Source of the DNA: Sphingobacteriales bacterium TSM_CSS
Lineage (GTDB): Bacteria; Bacteroidota; Bacteroidia; Chitinophagales; UBA2359
DNA length: 35,511 nucleotides
Assembly: GCA_002212985.1 (NCBI GenBank)
Contig: NBMY01000085.1
Location: forward strand, 1 to 35,511
Reading direction: 5' to 3'
Shown: piece by piece, positions 1 through 7,691 of the stretch
Position numbering within the stretch: position 1 is the stretch's first letter
Layout of the letters: each line of letters starts with the position of its first letter
Made by a program: the position numbers and the translations under genes
The notes under the pieces: generated by a model
The model's input: the letters and a program-made list of their open reading frames with translations, nothing else
What the model was told of the DNA's origin: nothing
The model's database searches: none

Positions 1-111
1 AAAAAATGCTAACTAAACTTAATATATATTCCGTATAACAAAGTGAAAGTTAGGGCTTAATTCACCCGATGCTGCTACGCCCTAAAAAGGCTGCCCTGCT
101 GCAAAGTCCAT

Positions 112-153
112 ACAAAAAGGCATTGCACCGGTTGTTGTGCAATGCCTTTTTGT
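112..153. terminator. Bidirectional intrinsic terminator
   Basis: A perfect 17-bp inverted repeat (112-128 pairs with 137-153) encloses an 8-base loop and ends in a T-run on either strand. It lies about 30 bases past the stop of the minus-strand gene at 181-723 and could also stop transcription entering from the left. Confidence 0.85.
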
Positions 154-180
154 AATAGCGGAGCAACAAAAGTATCAATC

Positions 181-723
181 TTACCGAGCGCGGGTAGGCA
201 TTACGCCCATAGAAAGATAGGCAGTTTTGGTTTCGGTATTATACACCAGCACCGATTGTTGCGAACGGGTAACAAATTCAATTACTTTATCCATTAGTTC
301 AAAAGGATAAGCAAGGGTAACCACCCCTTTATCGGTTACGGTTTCTTTGGCCGAAAGGGCTTTAGAACCTGCTCCGTAAAAGTTAACCATACCTACTTGA
401 TTGTCGGTGCCATCATACATGGTCATAGAGGCAATGAGGTAGTCGGGGTTGGCCATTGGGTTGGGTTTGTAGTCAATGCGGTAAGAGCGCACAATATGCA
501 TATTTTCGCCTTTATTAAGGGCAACAGCAGGGGTTTTGGGGGCTTCGGCGCCGCGATTGGGCATGGCGTTGCCATTTGCATTATTGATTTTGTTTTGCAA
601 CTGTGGACTTTCCGACAATTTAACGGGGGTTTTAGCGGGGGTGCCGCCGCGTTCCTGTGCTTGCAGCGCATTTCCAAAAAGGGTTGTAAGGACTATAGCC
701 AATACAAAAGCAAGTTGTTTCAT
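181..723 (-). CDS. Small secreted protein of unknown function
   Basis: A 180-residue protein that I do not recognise. It starts with a clear signal peptide (about residues 1-22: Met-Lys-Gln, a hydrophobic run, then an Ala-Leu-Gln-Ala cleavage region), so it is probably exported to the periplasm or beyond. Residues 23-75 are a Pro/Ala/Asn-rich low-complexity linker. Residues 76-180 look like a compact beta-rich domain with no catalytic motif that I can see. There is no lipobox and no C-terminal sorting domain. A perfect terminator follows the stop codon, and a weak -7-like box lies upstream (minus-strand match at 778-785), so it is probably transcribed alone. The call as a real gene rests on the signal peptide, the length and the terminator; the function is unknown. 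Confidence 0.75.
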   Translation of the reverse strand: MKQLAFVLAIVLTTLFGNALQAQERGGTPAKTPVKLSESPQLQNKINNANGNAMPNRGAEAPKTPAVALNKGENMHIVRSYRIDYKPNPMANPDYLIASMTMYDGTDNQVGMVNFYGAGSKALSAKETVTDKGVVTLAYPFELMDKVIEFVTRSQQSVLVYNTETKTAYLSMGVMPTRAR

Positions 724-829
724 AAACTTAAAGTATTTGTTTAACTGTTAAAAAAAAGAGGCACTATAAAGAGGCTGCAAAAATAAGACTATTTTTATAC
801 AGCAAGGTATTAAAAAATGTTAATGCGGT

Positions 830-2059
830 TTACAACAGGTATTTTATCAATAGGAGCAACCCTCCGATAAGCAATAAAATTAACAATTTCAATGCATAGG
901 GCAGCAGGTTTTTGAGAAAAACAATGCGCCGGCATTTGTTTCTAACCCTGTTGGCGGTGGGGTCGTTGGGATTAAGGGCACATGCTTCTTCAAAAAAGGC
1001 CAGGGCTTCGTGGTGGTTTTTGGCTTTGTAAGCTTCGCGGCCAAGGTTAAACACTTCATTGAAGCAGCGGGCGGTCCGACACTCTTTCATGCGCCGGTAA
1101 ATATTAGACAGGTTGTAGCCAAACTCAAAGTGGTGCATAGCGGCAGCCTGTTCAAACTGTTCGTGGGCAGCTTCCCATTTTTGCAATTTAAACAATCGCT
1201 CTGCTTCCTGAAGGCACTCATAAAACCACGCTTCTTCCGATAGCTGTTTAAGAAGTTTGTAGCCCGGTACAGGCGTTCGCAGGCTGTTTTCCCTTAGCAG
1301 CACCACTTCTGGATCGGGTTTCAGTTGCAGGGCGCGTTCAAAGTAATGACATGCTTTGGAGTAGTTTTCTTGCTGATAAGCCAGTTTACCAAGGCGCACC
1401 AATTGGTCAAACTGCAATTCGTGGTGGCAAATTTGCAGCTTTTCATACAGTGGCTGCAAGTCTTCTTCGGCATTTTGCTGCCCTAACGACAAGGCATTGG
1501 AAAACTTTTTACCCGCTTCTATCCACTTTTTTTGTTTCAGCAGTTTGTTTCCCTCCTGTAAATAGAGGCGGTAAATTTTTTCCTCCTGCAGGCCGGCAGC
1601 CAATTGCACAAGGTCGGCCAGAGAATGTTCAAAAAGGGTGGTGTCGCTGGTACCAGCTTGGGCAAGGTCTTCGAGCAGGTAAACGCCAAAATAGCGACTG
1701 CACCATTGGTAAAAATCTGTTTGCTGCCAATTAAAATAGTGGGGTGCTGCTGCCGCCAGCAAAACATCTGGGGTAGTGCGGCTTGCCAGAGTTTTCTGCA
1801 GCAATGCAATATCTACCGACAACAGCCCTTGGCTTACCAGCAGCAGCACAATATCGGCTTTTTTAAGATTGCTTTCCGCACTATATTGCCACTCTGCAAT
1901 TTGCTCCGCACAAACCGAACGGCTTAATATAAGCGAAATTTTTTCAGCAATCAGCATTTGCCTAACCGATGCTATGATTTGCTGCATTCTGGTAAAATGT
2001 ACCTTATCTTGCCCCGAATAAATAACAAACAACCTTACAATGTAAGTGTACTCTTGCAT
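830..2059 (-). CDS. TIR-like domain protein with TPR repeats and C-terminal membrane anchor
   Basis: A 409-residue protein. Residues 8-80 resemble the start of a TIR/SEFIR fold: a first beta strand followed by Tyr-Ser and Gln-Asp (FVIYSGQD, 11-18), a Trp near 57, and an AD-hydrophobic-LLLVS strand (68-76). Residues 160-375 hold at least four TPR-type helical hairpins, each with an aromatic/Ala pattern and a closing Asn/Lys-Pro. Residues 385-409 are a strongly hydrophobic helix at the extreme C-terminus, with no N-terminal signal peptide, so the protein is probably tail-anchored with the TIR-like and TPR parts in the cytoplasm. TIR domains with TPRs act in signalling or NAD-consuming immunity in other bacteria. 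Here the position expected to carry the catalytic Glu reads as Ser60, so it may be a scaffold rather than an enzyme. The TPR and membrane calls are firm; the TIR call is moderate. Confidence 0.7.
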   Translation of the reverse strand: MQEYTYIVRLFVIYSGQDKVHFTRMQQIIASVRQMLIAEKISLILSRSVCAEQIAEWQYSAESNLKKADIVLLLVSQGLLSVDIALLQKTLASRTTPDVLLAAAAPHYFNWQQTDFYQWCSRYFGVYLLEDLAQAGTSDTTLFEHSLADLVQLAAGLQEEKIYRLYLQEGNKLLKQKKWIEAGKKFSNALSLGQQNAEEDLQPLYEKLQICHHELQFDQLVRLGKLAYQQENYSKACHYFERALQLKPDPEVVLLRENSLRTPVPGYKLLKQLSEEAWFYECLQEAERLFKLQKWEAAHEQFEQAAAMHHFEFGYNLSNIYRRMKECRTARCFNEVFNLGREAYKAKNHHEALAFFEEACALNPNDPTANRVRNKCRRIVFLKNLLPYALKLLILLLIGGLLLLIKYLL

Positions 2060-2123
2060 GAATTATGCTTTGTGCCTGCTTGCCAAACAGCAAGAAAATA
2101 CCAAATAACAAATCGGAATAAAA

Positions 2124-2160
2124 GAAAAACCCTTCTCCCGAAAAAGAAAAAGGGTTTTTC
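2124..2160. terminator. Intrinsic terminator after the superoxide dismutase gene
   Basis: A perfect 11-bp inverted repeat (2124-2134 with 2150-2160) ends in a T-run on either strand. It lies 18 bases beyond the stop codon of the minus-strand sod gene and separates it from the TIR-like gene. Confidence 0.85.
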
Positions 2161-2177
2161 AGTAAAACAGTAAAAGA

Positions 2178-2789
2178 TTATTTACCACCGGCAGCGGCGT
2201 AGTTAGCGCTTACGGCATTCCAGTTAACCACGTTAAAGAATGCACTCACATAATCGGGTCTTCTGTTTTGGTAGTGCAGGTAGTAGGCATGTTCCCAAAC
2301 ATCTAAGCCCAAAATAGGGGTACATTTATCGGTGGCAATATCCATTAGCGGATTGTCTTGGTTGGGGGTTGAGCAAACACAAAGGCTGCCGTTGTCTTTT
2401 ATACCCAGCCAAGCCCAGCCTGAACCAAATCGGGTAATGGCGGCCTGCGACAGGGCTTTTTTAAAGTTTTCGAATGTCTCAAACTGTGCATTAATAGCCG
2501 TAGCCAGAGCGCCCGAAGGTTCTCCGCCACCTGCGGGCGACATAATGTTCCAAAAGAGGGTATGGTTCCAGTGTCCGCCGCCGTTGTTTCTTACTGCCGT
2601 ATTGCTGCCGGCCATTAGCAGCAGCTCATCAATGGTTTTGCCCTCCATATTGGTGTTGGCAATGGCAGTATTCAGGTTATTAATATAGGCAGCATGGTGC
2701 TTGGAATGGTGTATTTCCATGGTGCGGGCATCAATATGCGGCTCCAGGGCATTGTACGCATAGGGTAAATCGGGAAGTTGAAAAGCCAT
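2178..2789 (-). CDS. sodA: Superoxide dismutase (Mn-type or cambialistic Fe/Mn)
   Basis: A 203-residue protein of the iron/manganese superoxide dismutase family, which converts superoxide to oxygen and hydrogen peroxide, probably in the cytoplasm. All four metal ligands are present: His27, His76 (in [10 protein letters not shown]), Asp163 and His167 (in [11 protein letters not shown]). The Gly-Gly before His73 and the Gln in the NQDNPLM segment are features of the manganese type, but Bacteroidota enzymes are often cambialistic, so the metal is not certain. The frame stays open for 30 more codons upstream, but the Met-Ala-Phe-Gln-Leu-Pro start matches the normal N-terminus of the family and no signal peptide precedes it, so I start it at 2789. 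A terminator follows. Confidence 0.95.
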   Translation of the reverse strand: MAFQLPDLPYAYNALEPHIDARTMEIHHSKHHAAYINNLNTAIANTNMEGKTIDELLLMAGSNTAVRNNGGGHWNHTLFWNIMSPAGGGEPSGALATAINAQFETFENFKKALSQAAITRFGSGWAWLGIKDNGSLCVCSTPNQDNPLMDIATDKCTPILGLDVWEHAYYLHYQNRRPDYVSAFFNVVNWNAVSANYAAAGGK

Positions 2790-2907
2790 AATGTCTTGTG
2801 TTTTATTGTTAGCTGATGATGTTTTGAAGTCTTTGCAAACTATTGCTGCAATGGTAATACAACATTGTAATTCGGGCAATTGTTCAGTGGGGCATTTAAA
2901 AATAGCA

Positions 2908-3342
2908 TTACCGTTTTCGTCTAAAAAAATTGCTCAGCAACAAAGCGCTCTCACTTTGCAGAATGCTGCTTACCACCTGGGTTTTGGGGTGTAAAACCGG
3001 CCGATTAAATTGGGCATAGCCTCTTTTTTCGTCGTGTGCGCCATATACAAGTGTGCCCAACTGCGCCCAAAACAAAGCGCCGGCACACATTAAGCAGGGT
3101 TCAAGCGTAACGTAGAGGGTGCATTCATTTAAAAACTTACTCCCCAAATGGTTGGCAGCCGCCGTTACAGCTAATATTTCGGCATGGGCGGTAACGTCGT
3201 TCAGCAGTTCGGTTTGGTTGTGGGCGCGGGCAATAATGGTATTACGGCATACCACCACTGCACCTACGGGCACTTCATCGGCATCAAATGCGTATTGCGC
3301 TTCTGCCAGTGCTTGTTTCATGAAATATTCGTGCGTAAACAA
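2908..3342 (-). CDS. tadA: tRNA-specific adenosine deaminase
   Basis: A 144-residue cytidine-deaminase-fold protein. It converts adenosine to inosine at the wobble position of tRNA-Arg(ACG). The zinc and catalytic residues are visible: His53-Ala-Glu55 and Pro-Cys83-x-x-Cys86 ([10 protein letters not shown]). The Asn42 after the second strand and the length are normal for TadA. The C-terminal Phe-Phe-Arg-Arg-Lys-Arg tail matches the RNA-contacting helix of the family. Met1 ([12 protein letters not shown]) fits the usual start, with Met8 as a less likely alternative. It lies between sod and the DUF5683 gene on the same strand with gaps of about 60-120 bases, so a shared transcript is possible but not shown. 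Confidence 0.95.
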   Translation of the reverse strand: MFTHEYFMKQALAEAQYAFDADEVPVGAVVVCRNTIIARAHNQTELLNDVTAHAEILAVTAAANHLGSKFLNECTLYVTLEPCLMCAGALFWAQLGTLVYGAHDEKRGYAQFNRPVLHPKTQVVSSILQSESALLLSNFFRRKR

Positions 3343-3399
3343 GGTATATATGAATTTACAAAAAAATGACCGGCTATTCTGTTTAGTAACGCTACGCTT

Positions 3400-4422
3400 T
3401 TAAAATTTTACCGAAAAGGTTAACCCGCCGCTTTGTGTTGCTGAGGCATTAAAAACGGTTGTTGTTTGGGGCTGCCAATACGGCATTACACTAAAACTGA
3501 GGTCATCGCTCACATCAAAATCAGACAAGTGGGCATCAATAAGCGCATCGAGTATGGTAATGGCATACCAAAGGGTTCCGGCAATGATGGAAATTTCTTC
3601 ATAACGGCGATATACATTTTTCCGGCCCAGCAAAATGTTGTCATCGGTAATAAAAGCCAGTTCCGGGTCGGGGTGATTGGGTGCATAGTAGCCGGGGCGG
3701 TTTCGCACTAAGTATTCGTTGCGGTAGCGCAGATATTGTTTGCGGTTAAGGTACAAGGCGGTTCCGGCAGCGGCAAAACCGGTATAGACAATAGGTATTT
3801 TCCAGTATTTACGGTTATATACCTGACCCCAGCCGGGTAAAACCATGGCGCGGTAAGCGGCTTTTACCGGTGACCGCTTTGTTGTGACCCGTTCGTTTTG
3901 TATGTGTGCATTAAGGTAGGCATCGGCTAAATTTACCCCATAAAAAATAATTAAACTGTTGAGCGAAAAATTATAGCGACGCAGTGCCTTGTACTTTTTT
4001 TCCTGCAAGGGTTTTAGTTCGGTAGCGTCATCAATACCTACGGCATAGTTACCCAAAACGCCATTGTAGCGGTTATTGTATTTGTTGTACTGAAGGCGGG
4101 TAGCAATGGTAAGGGCGGTTAACCCTGCTATTGTGGCGGCAAAAACCGGCGTTTTCCAATGTTGCTTGTTGTACCATTGCCCGCACCCGGGCAGCAGTGC
4201 CCACAACAGCGCACGGTTGGGGTTATATTTTACGGTATCGGCGGCGGCAAGCGTATCGGGCTGCAAAACAGACAAAGTATCGGGCTTCATAGCCGTTGCT
4301 TTTTCGGTCTTCTTCACAGTTGTTGTATCCTGTGCATATATTTCCGAAGCGAAACAGAAACATAAGAAAACAAAAACCAACACCCCTGCAACAGAATAAG
4401 TTGATTGCATTGTTTTATTCAT
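3400..4422 (-). CDS. DUF5683 membrane-associated protein with a duplicated core motif
   Basis: A 340-residue exported protein, start chosen at the Met that opens a signal peptide (residues 1-31, hydrophobic core and Ile-Tyr-Ala-Gln cleavage region). The open frame extends 39 codons upstream, but that part crosses a GC-rich hairpin and does not look coding. The DUF5683 motif (PNRALLWALLPGCGQWYNKQ, then a Trp-Lys-Thr-Pro and a hydrophobic segment) appears at about residues 67-123. It appears again at about residues 183-240 (Ser-Pro-Val-Lys-Ala, LPGWGQVYNRKYWKIPIVY), so the domain is duplicated. Function is unknown. DUF5683 genes commonly follow parAB in Bacteroidota, as here (132 bases after parB), which suggests shared expression. 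The usual dapB and lepB neighbours are missing and tadA comes next. Confidence 0.85.
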   Translation of the reverse strand: MNKTMQSTYSVAGVLVFVFLCFCFASEIYAQDTTTVKKTEKATAMKPDTLSVLQPDTLAAADTVKYNPNRALLWALLPGCGQWYNKQHWKTPVFAATIAGLTALTIATRLQYNKYNNRYNGVLGNYAVGIDDATELKPLQEKKYKALRRYNFSLNSLIIFYGVNLADAYLNAHIQNERVTTKRSPVKAAYRAMVLPGWGQVYNRKYWKIPIVYTGFAAAGTALYLNRKQYLRYRNEYLVRNRPGYYAPNHPDPELAFITDDNILLGRKNVYRRYEEISIIAGTLWYAITILDALIDAHLSDFDVSDDLSFSVMPYWQPQTTTVFNASATQSGGLTFSVKF

Positions 4423-4440
4423 CGGGTTAAAAAAATACCC

Positions 4441-4492
4441 ATTTCCCCTCCCCCTGAAACCCATGCCAAATTTATTAAAGGAGGGGGGAAAT
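4441..4492. other. GC-rich imperfect hairpin between parB and the DUF5683 gene
   Basis: A C-rich arm (4441-4454) can pair with a G-rich arm (4479-4492) with one wobble and about two mismatches, enclosing about 24 bases. It lies in the leader of the DUF5683 gene. It might be a weak terminator of parB transcription or an attenuating structure; no long T-run follows on the minus strand, so termination is not clear. Confidence 0.45.
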
Positions 4493-4554
4493 TGCATTTG
4501 CCCGTTTTGAAAACCCTGTGCCTTGATGAGTATGACCAACAGCCAAAATGGGTT

Positions 4555-5433
4555 TTAGCGGTTAATGAGTTCTAAAATGCGGTTAAGGTCTTTATCTGAG
4601 CTGAAGGGAATAACTAATTGTCCTTTGCCTTTGCTGTTTCTTTTTATGGATATTTTTGTGCCAAAGTGCGACTGTAGGTCTTCCTGAATTTTGCGCACAT
4701 GAATGGGTAAGCCGGACGGTGCCATAACGGGTTTTGTAACCGGATTGCCTGCACCGCTTACCAGACTTTCTACCTGTCTTACCGATAATCCTTTTTCCAG
4801 AATAAGGCGGTAGAGGTTAAGCTGGTGCTCAATGCTGCCGGCGTTTACCAAAGCGCGGGCATGCCCCATACTTATTTGCCGGGTTTTTAAACCATGCTGA
4901 ATTTCGGGTGGCAGTTTAAGCAGGCGCAGGTAGTTGGTAATGGTAGTGCGGTCTTTACCCACTCTTTTTGCCAGAGCATCATGTACCAGATTGCACTCAT
5001 CAATAAGGCGCTGATAACTGAGGGCAACTTCCAGGGGGTTCAGGTCTTCGCGCTGAATGTTTTCTATGAGCGCCATTTCCAGCAAAGTCTGGTCGTTGGC
5101 GGTACGTATATAGGCCGGTATTTGAAGCAACCCGGCCATTTTAGATGCTCTTAACCGCCGCTCACCGGCAATAAGCTGGTAGCGGTTGTTGCCCATCCAA
5201 CGCACTGTTATGGGTTGCACCAATCCATGTACCTCTATTGATTCGGACAGTTCTTTCAGTTTTTCCTCGTCAAAATCAATACGGGGCTGGTAGGGGTTTT
5301 CCTCAATCTGGTCAACAGGAATGTCAATAATGGTATTCAGCACCTGTTTGTCTTCCAATTCATCAGAAATGCTACCCAGTAGCGCCTGTATGCCTGCGCC
5401 CAGTTCTTCTTTTTTATTTCTTGCTTTAGCCAA
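4555..5433 (-). CDS. parB: Chromosome partitioning protein ParB
   Basis: A 292-residue ParB/Spo0J-type DNA-binding CTPase. It loads at parS sites, spreads on DNA and works with ParA to segregate the chromosome origin. The N-terminal LGAGIQALL segment (11-19) is the usual ParA-interaction box. Residues 37-130 form the ParB/Srx nucleotide-binding domain with GERRLRAS and ENIQREDLNP motifs. A helix-turn-helix follows (HDALAKRVGKDRTTITNYLRLLKLP), then GHARAL and a C-terminal dimerisation part ending near 292. The length is normal for chromosomal ParB. It starts 12 bases after the parA stop, so the two form an operon. I did not find a convincing parS site in the window. Confidence 0.96.
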   Translation of the reverse strand: MAKARNKKEELGAGIQALLGSISDELEDKQVLNTIIDIPVDQIEENPYQPRIDFDEEKLKELSESIEVHGLVQPITVRWMGNNRYQLIAGERRLRASKMAGLLQIPAYIRTANDQTLLEMALIENIQREDLNPLEVALSYQRLIDECNLVHDALAKRVGKDRTTITNYLRLLKLPPEIQHGLKTRQISMGHARALVNAGSIEHQLNLYRLILEKGLSVRQVESLVSGAGNPVTKPVMAPSGLPIHVRKIQEDLQSHFGTKISIKRNSKGKGQLVIPFSSDKDLNRILELINR

Positions 5434-5445
5434 AATATACAGCTT

Positions 5446-6228
5446 TTAAACGGTTTTCAAAGGTATTTTTTGTTTTTCAATCAACTCTTTCGCAAAGTTA
5501 AGGTAATTGGCGGCCCCACGGCTTTCAATGTCAAATGAAATAACGCTTTGTCCCAGACTGGGCGCTTCGCTCAGCCGCGAGTTGCGGTGAATAATGGTAT
5601 CGAACACCTGGTCGGGAAAATGTTTCTGCACATCGGAAATAATCTGGTTCGACAAACGGAGGCGCGAGTCGTACATTGTCAGCACTATGCCATCGAGTTG
5701 CAGGGCGGTATTTAGCCGTTTGCAAACAATTTTAATGGTTTGCAGCAGTTTACCCAATCCTTCAAGGGCAAAAAACTCGCATTGTACGGGAATAATAACC
5801 GAGTCGGCAGCCGTAAGTGCGTTAACGGTAACCAATCCCAAAGAAGGTGAGCAGTCAATAATAATTATATCATACTCGTTTTTAACGGGTAAAATGGCTT
5901 CTCGCAGCATGAGTTCACGCTCAAAAAGGTTTACCAGTTCAATTTCAGCGCCTGCCAGATTTCGGTGTGAAGGCAGCAGGTAGAGGTTGGGCACATCAAC
6001 GGGCATAATGCCCTGCATAGCAGGCGCTTTGCCAATAATCACCTCGTAGGAACTGGTTTTTACATTATGATGGTCAATTCCCAGCCCCGAGGTGGCATTT
6101 GCCTGCGGGTCGGCATCTACGAGCAACACTTTATAATCTAAAATTGCCAGACTGGCTGCCAGGTTAACGGCAGTAGTGGTTTTTCCAACTCCTCCTTTTT
6201 GGTTGGCAATGGCAATTATTTTTCCCAT
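5446..6228 (-). CDS. parA: Chromosome partitioning ATPase ParA/Soj
   Basis: A 260-residue deviant Walker ATPase. With ParB it drives origin segregation through ATP-dependent binding to nucleoid DNA. The deviant Walker A, KGGVGKTT (residues 11-18), follows the first strand directly. The LLVDADPQANAT segment and the IIIDCSPSLG Walker B are also present, as is the late QVFDTIIHRNSRLSEAP segment typical of Soj. The length (about 260) is that of chromosomal Soj, without the N-terminal extension of plasmid ParA. It is the first gene of parA-parB, 66 bases after the stop of the hydrolase gene upstream on the same strand, so read-through from that gene is possible. Confidence 0.96.
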   Translation of the reverse strand: MGKIIAIANQKGGVGKTTTAVNLAASLAILDYKVLLVDADPQANATSGLGIDHHNVKTSSYEVIIGKAPAMQGIMPVDVPNLYLLPSHRNLAGAEIELVNLFERELMLREAILPVKNEYDIIIIDCSPSLGLVTVNALTAADSVIIPVQCEFFALEGLGKLLQTIKIVCKRLNTALQLDGIVLTMYDSRLRLSNQIISDVQKHFPDQVFDTIIHRNSRLSEAPSLGQSVISFDIESRGAANYLNFAKELIEKQKIPLKTV

Positions 6229-6294
6229 GTTAAAGGCGGTTGCAGTTATAAGGTTTACAAACGGACGTACAAAGGTACAGTTTTTTCGGGTGTT

Positions 6295-6978
6295 TTACAC
6301 CTCTATGGTTTGCCCGATTTTTGGCAGCAGCAGTTGTCGTCCTCTTTCGGCAAATTTTTGAATAGCCTGCTGATGGTCTATTTTAATGTACCCGAAGGTA
6401 TCATAATGCACACCGATAATGGTTTCGCACTCAATAAATTCCGATGCAATAACAGCATCGTCAATACCCATGGTAAAGTTGTTGCCAATAGGCAGCACAG
6501 CAAATTGCAGTCCTGCAAAAATTGGTATGAGTTTCATATCCCAGGTAAGGGCAGTGTCGCCGGCGTAGTAAAAATTTCCTTCCGCGCTTTGAAGGAGAAA
6601 GCCGCCGGGGTTGCCGCCGTAAGTTCCATCGGGCAATACACTGGAGTGTACTGCATTTACATATTTCACCTTTCCAAAATTAAAATTCCATCCCCCCCCA
6701 TGATTCATGGGGTGCCCTTTCGGGTAGCCGTGCTTATCTCCAAACCAGCTTACAATTTCGTAGTTCGACACTATGGTGGCCTGCGTGTTACGGGCAATGG
6801 CAGGTGCATCGGCAACATGGTCGGCATGTCCATGCGAAATGAGTATATAGTCTGCCTTTACTTGGTTTACATCAATATGTTTGGCCAGTTCGTTGCCGGT
6901 AATAAAGGGGTCGAACAAAATGTTTTTGCCGGCAATTTGTACACTAAAACAGGCATGTCCATAATAGGTAAATTTCAT
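6295..6978 (-). CDS. UPF0173-type metallo-beta-lactamase-fold hydrolase
   Basis: A 227-residue metal-dependent hydrolase of the UPF0173 (YtkL-like) group. The metallo-beta-lactamase metal site is complete: His49-x-His51-x-Asp53-His54, His111, Asp141 (YAGDTAL) and His191 (GVHYDT). These would bind two zinc or other divalent ions. The short length without extra domains and the early TYYGHACF segment fit this family. There is no signal peptide, so it is cytoplasmic. The physiological substrate of the family is not known to me. It is the most upstream gene of the minus-strand run that leads into parA-parB, and its 5' side faces the divergent CcmD-like gene across about 190 bases. Confidence 0.9.
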   Translation of the reverse strand: MKFTYYGHACFSVQIAGKNILFDPFITGNELAKHIDVNQVKADYILISHGHADHVADAPAIARNTQATIVSNYEIVSWFGDKHGYPKGHPMNHGGGWNFNFGKVKYVNAVHSSVLPDGTYGGNPGGFLLQSAEGNFYYAGDTALTWDMKLIPIFAGLQFAVLPIGNNFTMGIDDAVIASEFIECETIIGVHYDTFGYIKIDHQQAIQKFAERGRQLLLPKIGQTIEV

Positions 6979-7172
6979 ATTCGGAAATTATTGGTTAAAT
7001 AAACAGAAATTGGTTTTCGGCTGCCAAGTTAATCATTTATAGCGGTTCTTTCCCGATTTTTTTATGTTACTTTGCGGCGCAAACAGGTTAAAGCGCAAAC
7101 TTGGTTGTTTTTTCCAAAAACGGCAACCTATACTGCCTCTCTGTGGTTTTATAAACAAAGCAACCTTATGTT

Positions 7173-7409
7173 ATGTATCACGTAAACAAGTTCTGGGTAG
7201 CATTATTTCTTATGTTTTCAATTTTGTATATACAGGCACAGCAAACCGGCGGTGCACAGCCCGTTGAAATGGCTGAGCAATTGTATGCATCGGGAAAAAT
7301 TTATGTTGTAGTGGTCGTTTTAGCCATCATTTTCGCCGGCATCATCGTTTTTCTGGCAACCCTTGACAGACGACTTCGGAAATTAGAAAATGAACAGCAA
7401 CAGCCGTAA
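7173..7409 (+). CDS. CcmD-family small membrane protein
   Basis: A 78-residue protein with an N-terminal signal or first membrane helix (residues 7-22), a short polar stretch with a Met-Ala-Glu-Gln-Leu-Tyr segment, a second membrane helix (about 42-62), and a charged tail starting Leu-Asp-Arg-Arg-Leu-Arg-Lys-Leu-Glu. The GKIYVVVVVLAIIFAGIIVF segment followed by the LDRR-x-x-KLE tail is the pattern of Bacteroidota CcmD-like proteins linked to cytochrome c biogenesis. CcmD helps release holo-CcmE or support the haem exporter. No ccmABC genes are visible in this window, so the role here rests on the family alone. It is followed, 282 bases later, by the amino-acid dehydrogenase gene. Confidence 0.75.
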   Translation: MYHVNKFWVALFLMFSILYIQAQQTGGAQPVEMAEQLYASGKIYVVVVVLAIIFAGIIVFLATLDRRLRKLENEQQQP

Positions 7410-7691
7410 CCTGTTTTTACCCGATTGGGATGGCGCTTTGCCTGAATAATAATACATGCAATACAATAAGCAACTGTTAATTGAGCCCAATGACGTAAAA
7501 ATAAAATTAAATAACGCATCGGCTTGCAAAAAAGCAGTAACTTTGCGCCCGGTTTAAAAAGGCCTTAAAGGTCTGTGCTGTTAAACTACCGAACGTTCGT
7601 TATTCATCCTGCCACACACCCTGCGGTACAAACTTAACGAGATGCTTATAAAAACAAATGCAAATCTATACAAACAAAAAATTAACACTTT
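7410..7691 (+). promoter_or_regulatory. Leader region of the dehydrogenase gene with a -7-like box
   Basis: No gene is visible here. TAACTTTG at 7538-7545 is an exact match to the Bacteroidota -7 consensus TAnnTTTG, about 145 bases before the gdh start. No TTG lies at the expected 19-21 base distance upstream, so the promoter call is tentative. The long leader has no obvious riboswitch fold to my eye. Confidence 0.4.

Noticed and set aside
2178-2879. Longer 233-residue form of superoxide dismutase
   Set aside because: The extra 30 residues have no signal-peptide character and precede the conserved family N-terminus; the shorter start fits better.
4555-6228. parS site near parAB
   Set aside because: I looked for a sequence close to the common TGTTTCACGTGAAACA palindrome and found none convincing; CACGTG at 33076 lies inside a coding region and is not extended.
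6199-7002. Plus-strand open frame of 267 codons
   Set aside because: It runs antisense to the UPF0173 hydrolase, whose full metal site proves the minus strand is coding. The plus-strand product has no recognisable domain.
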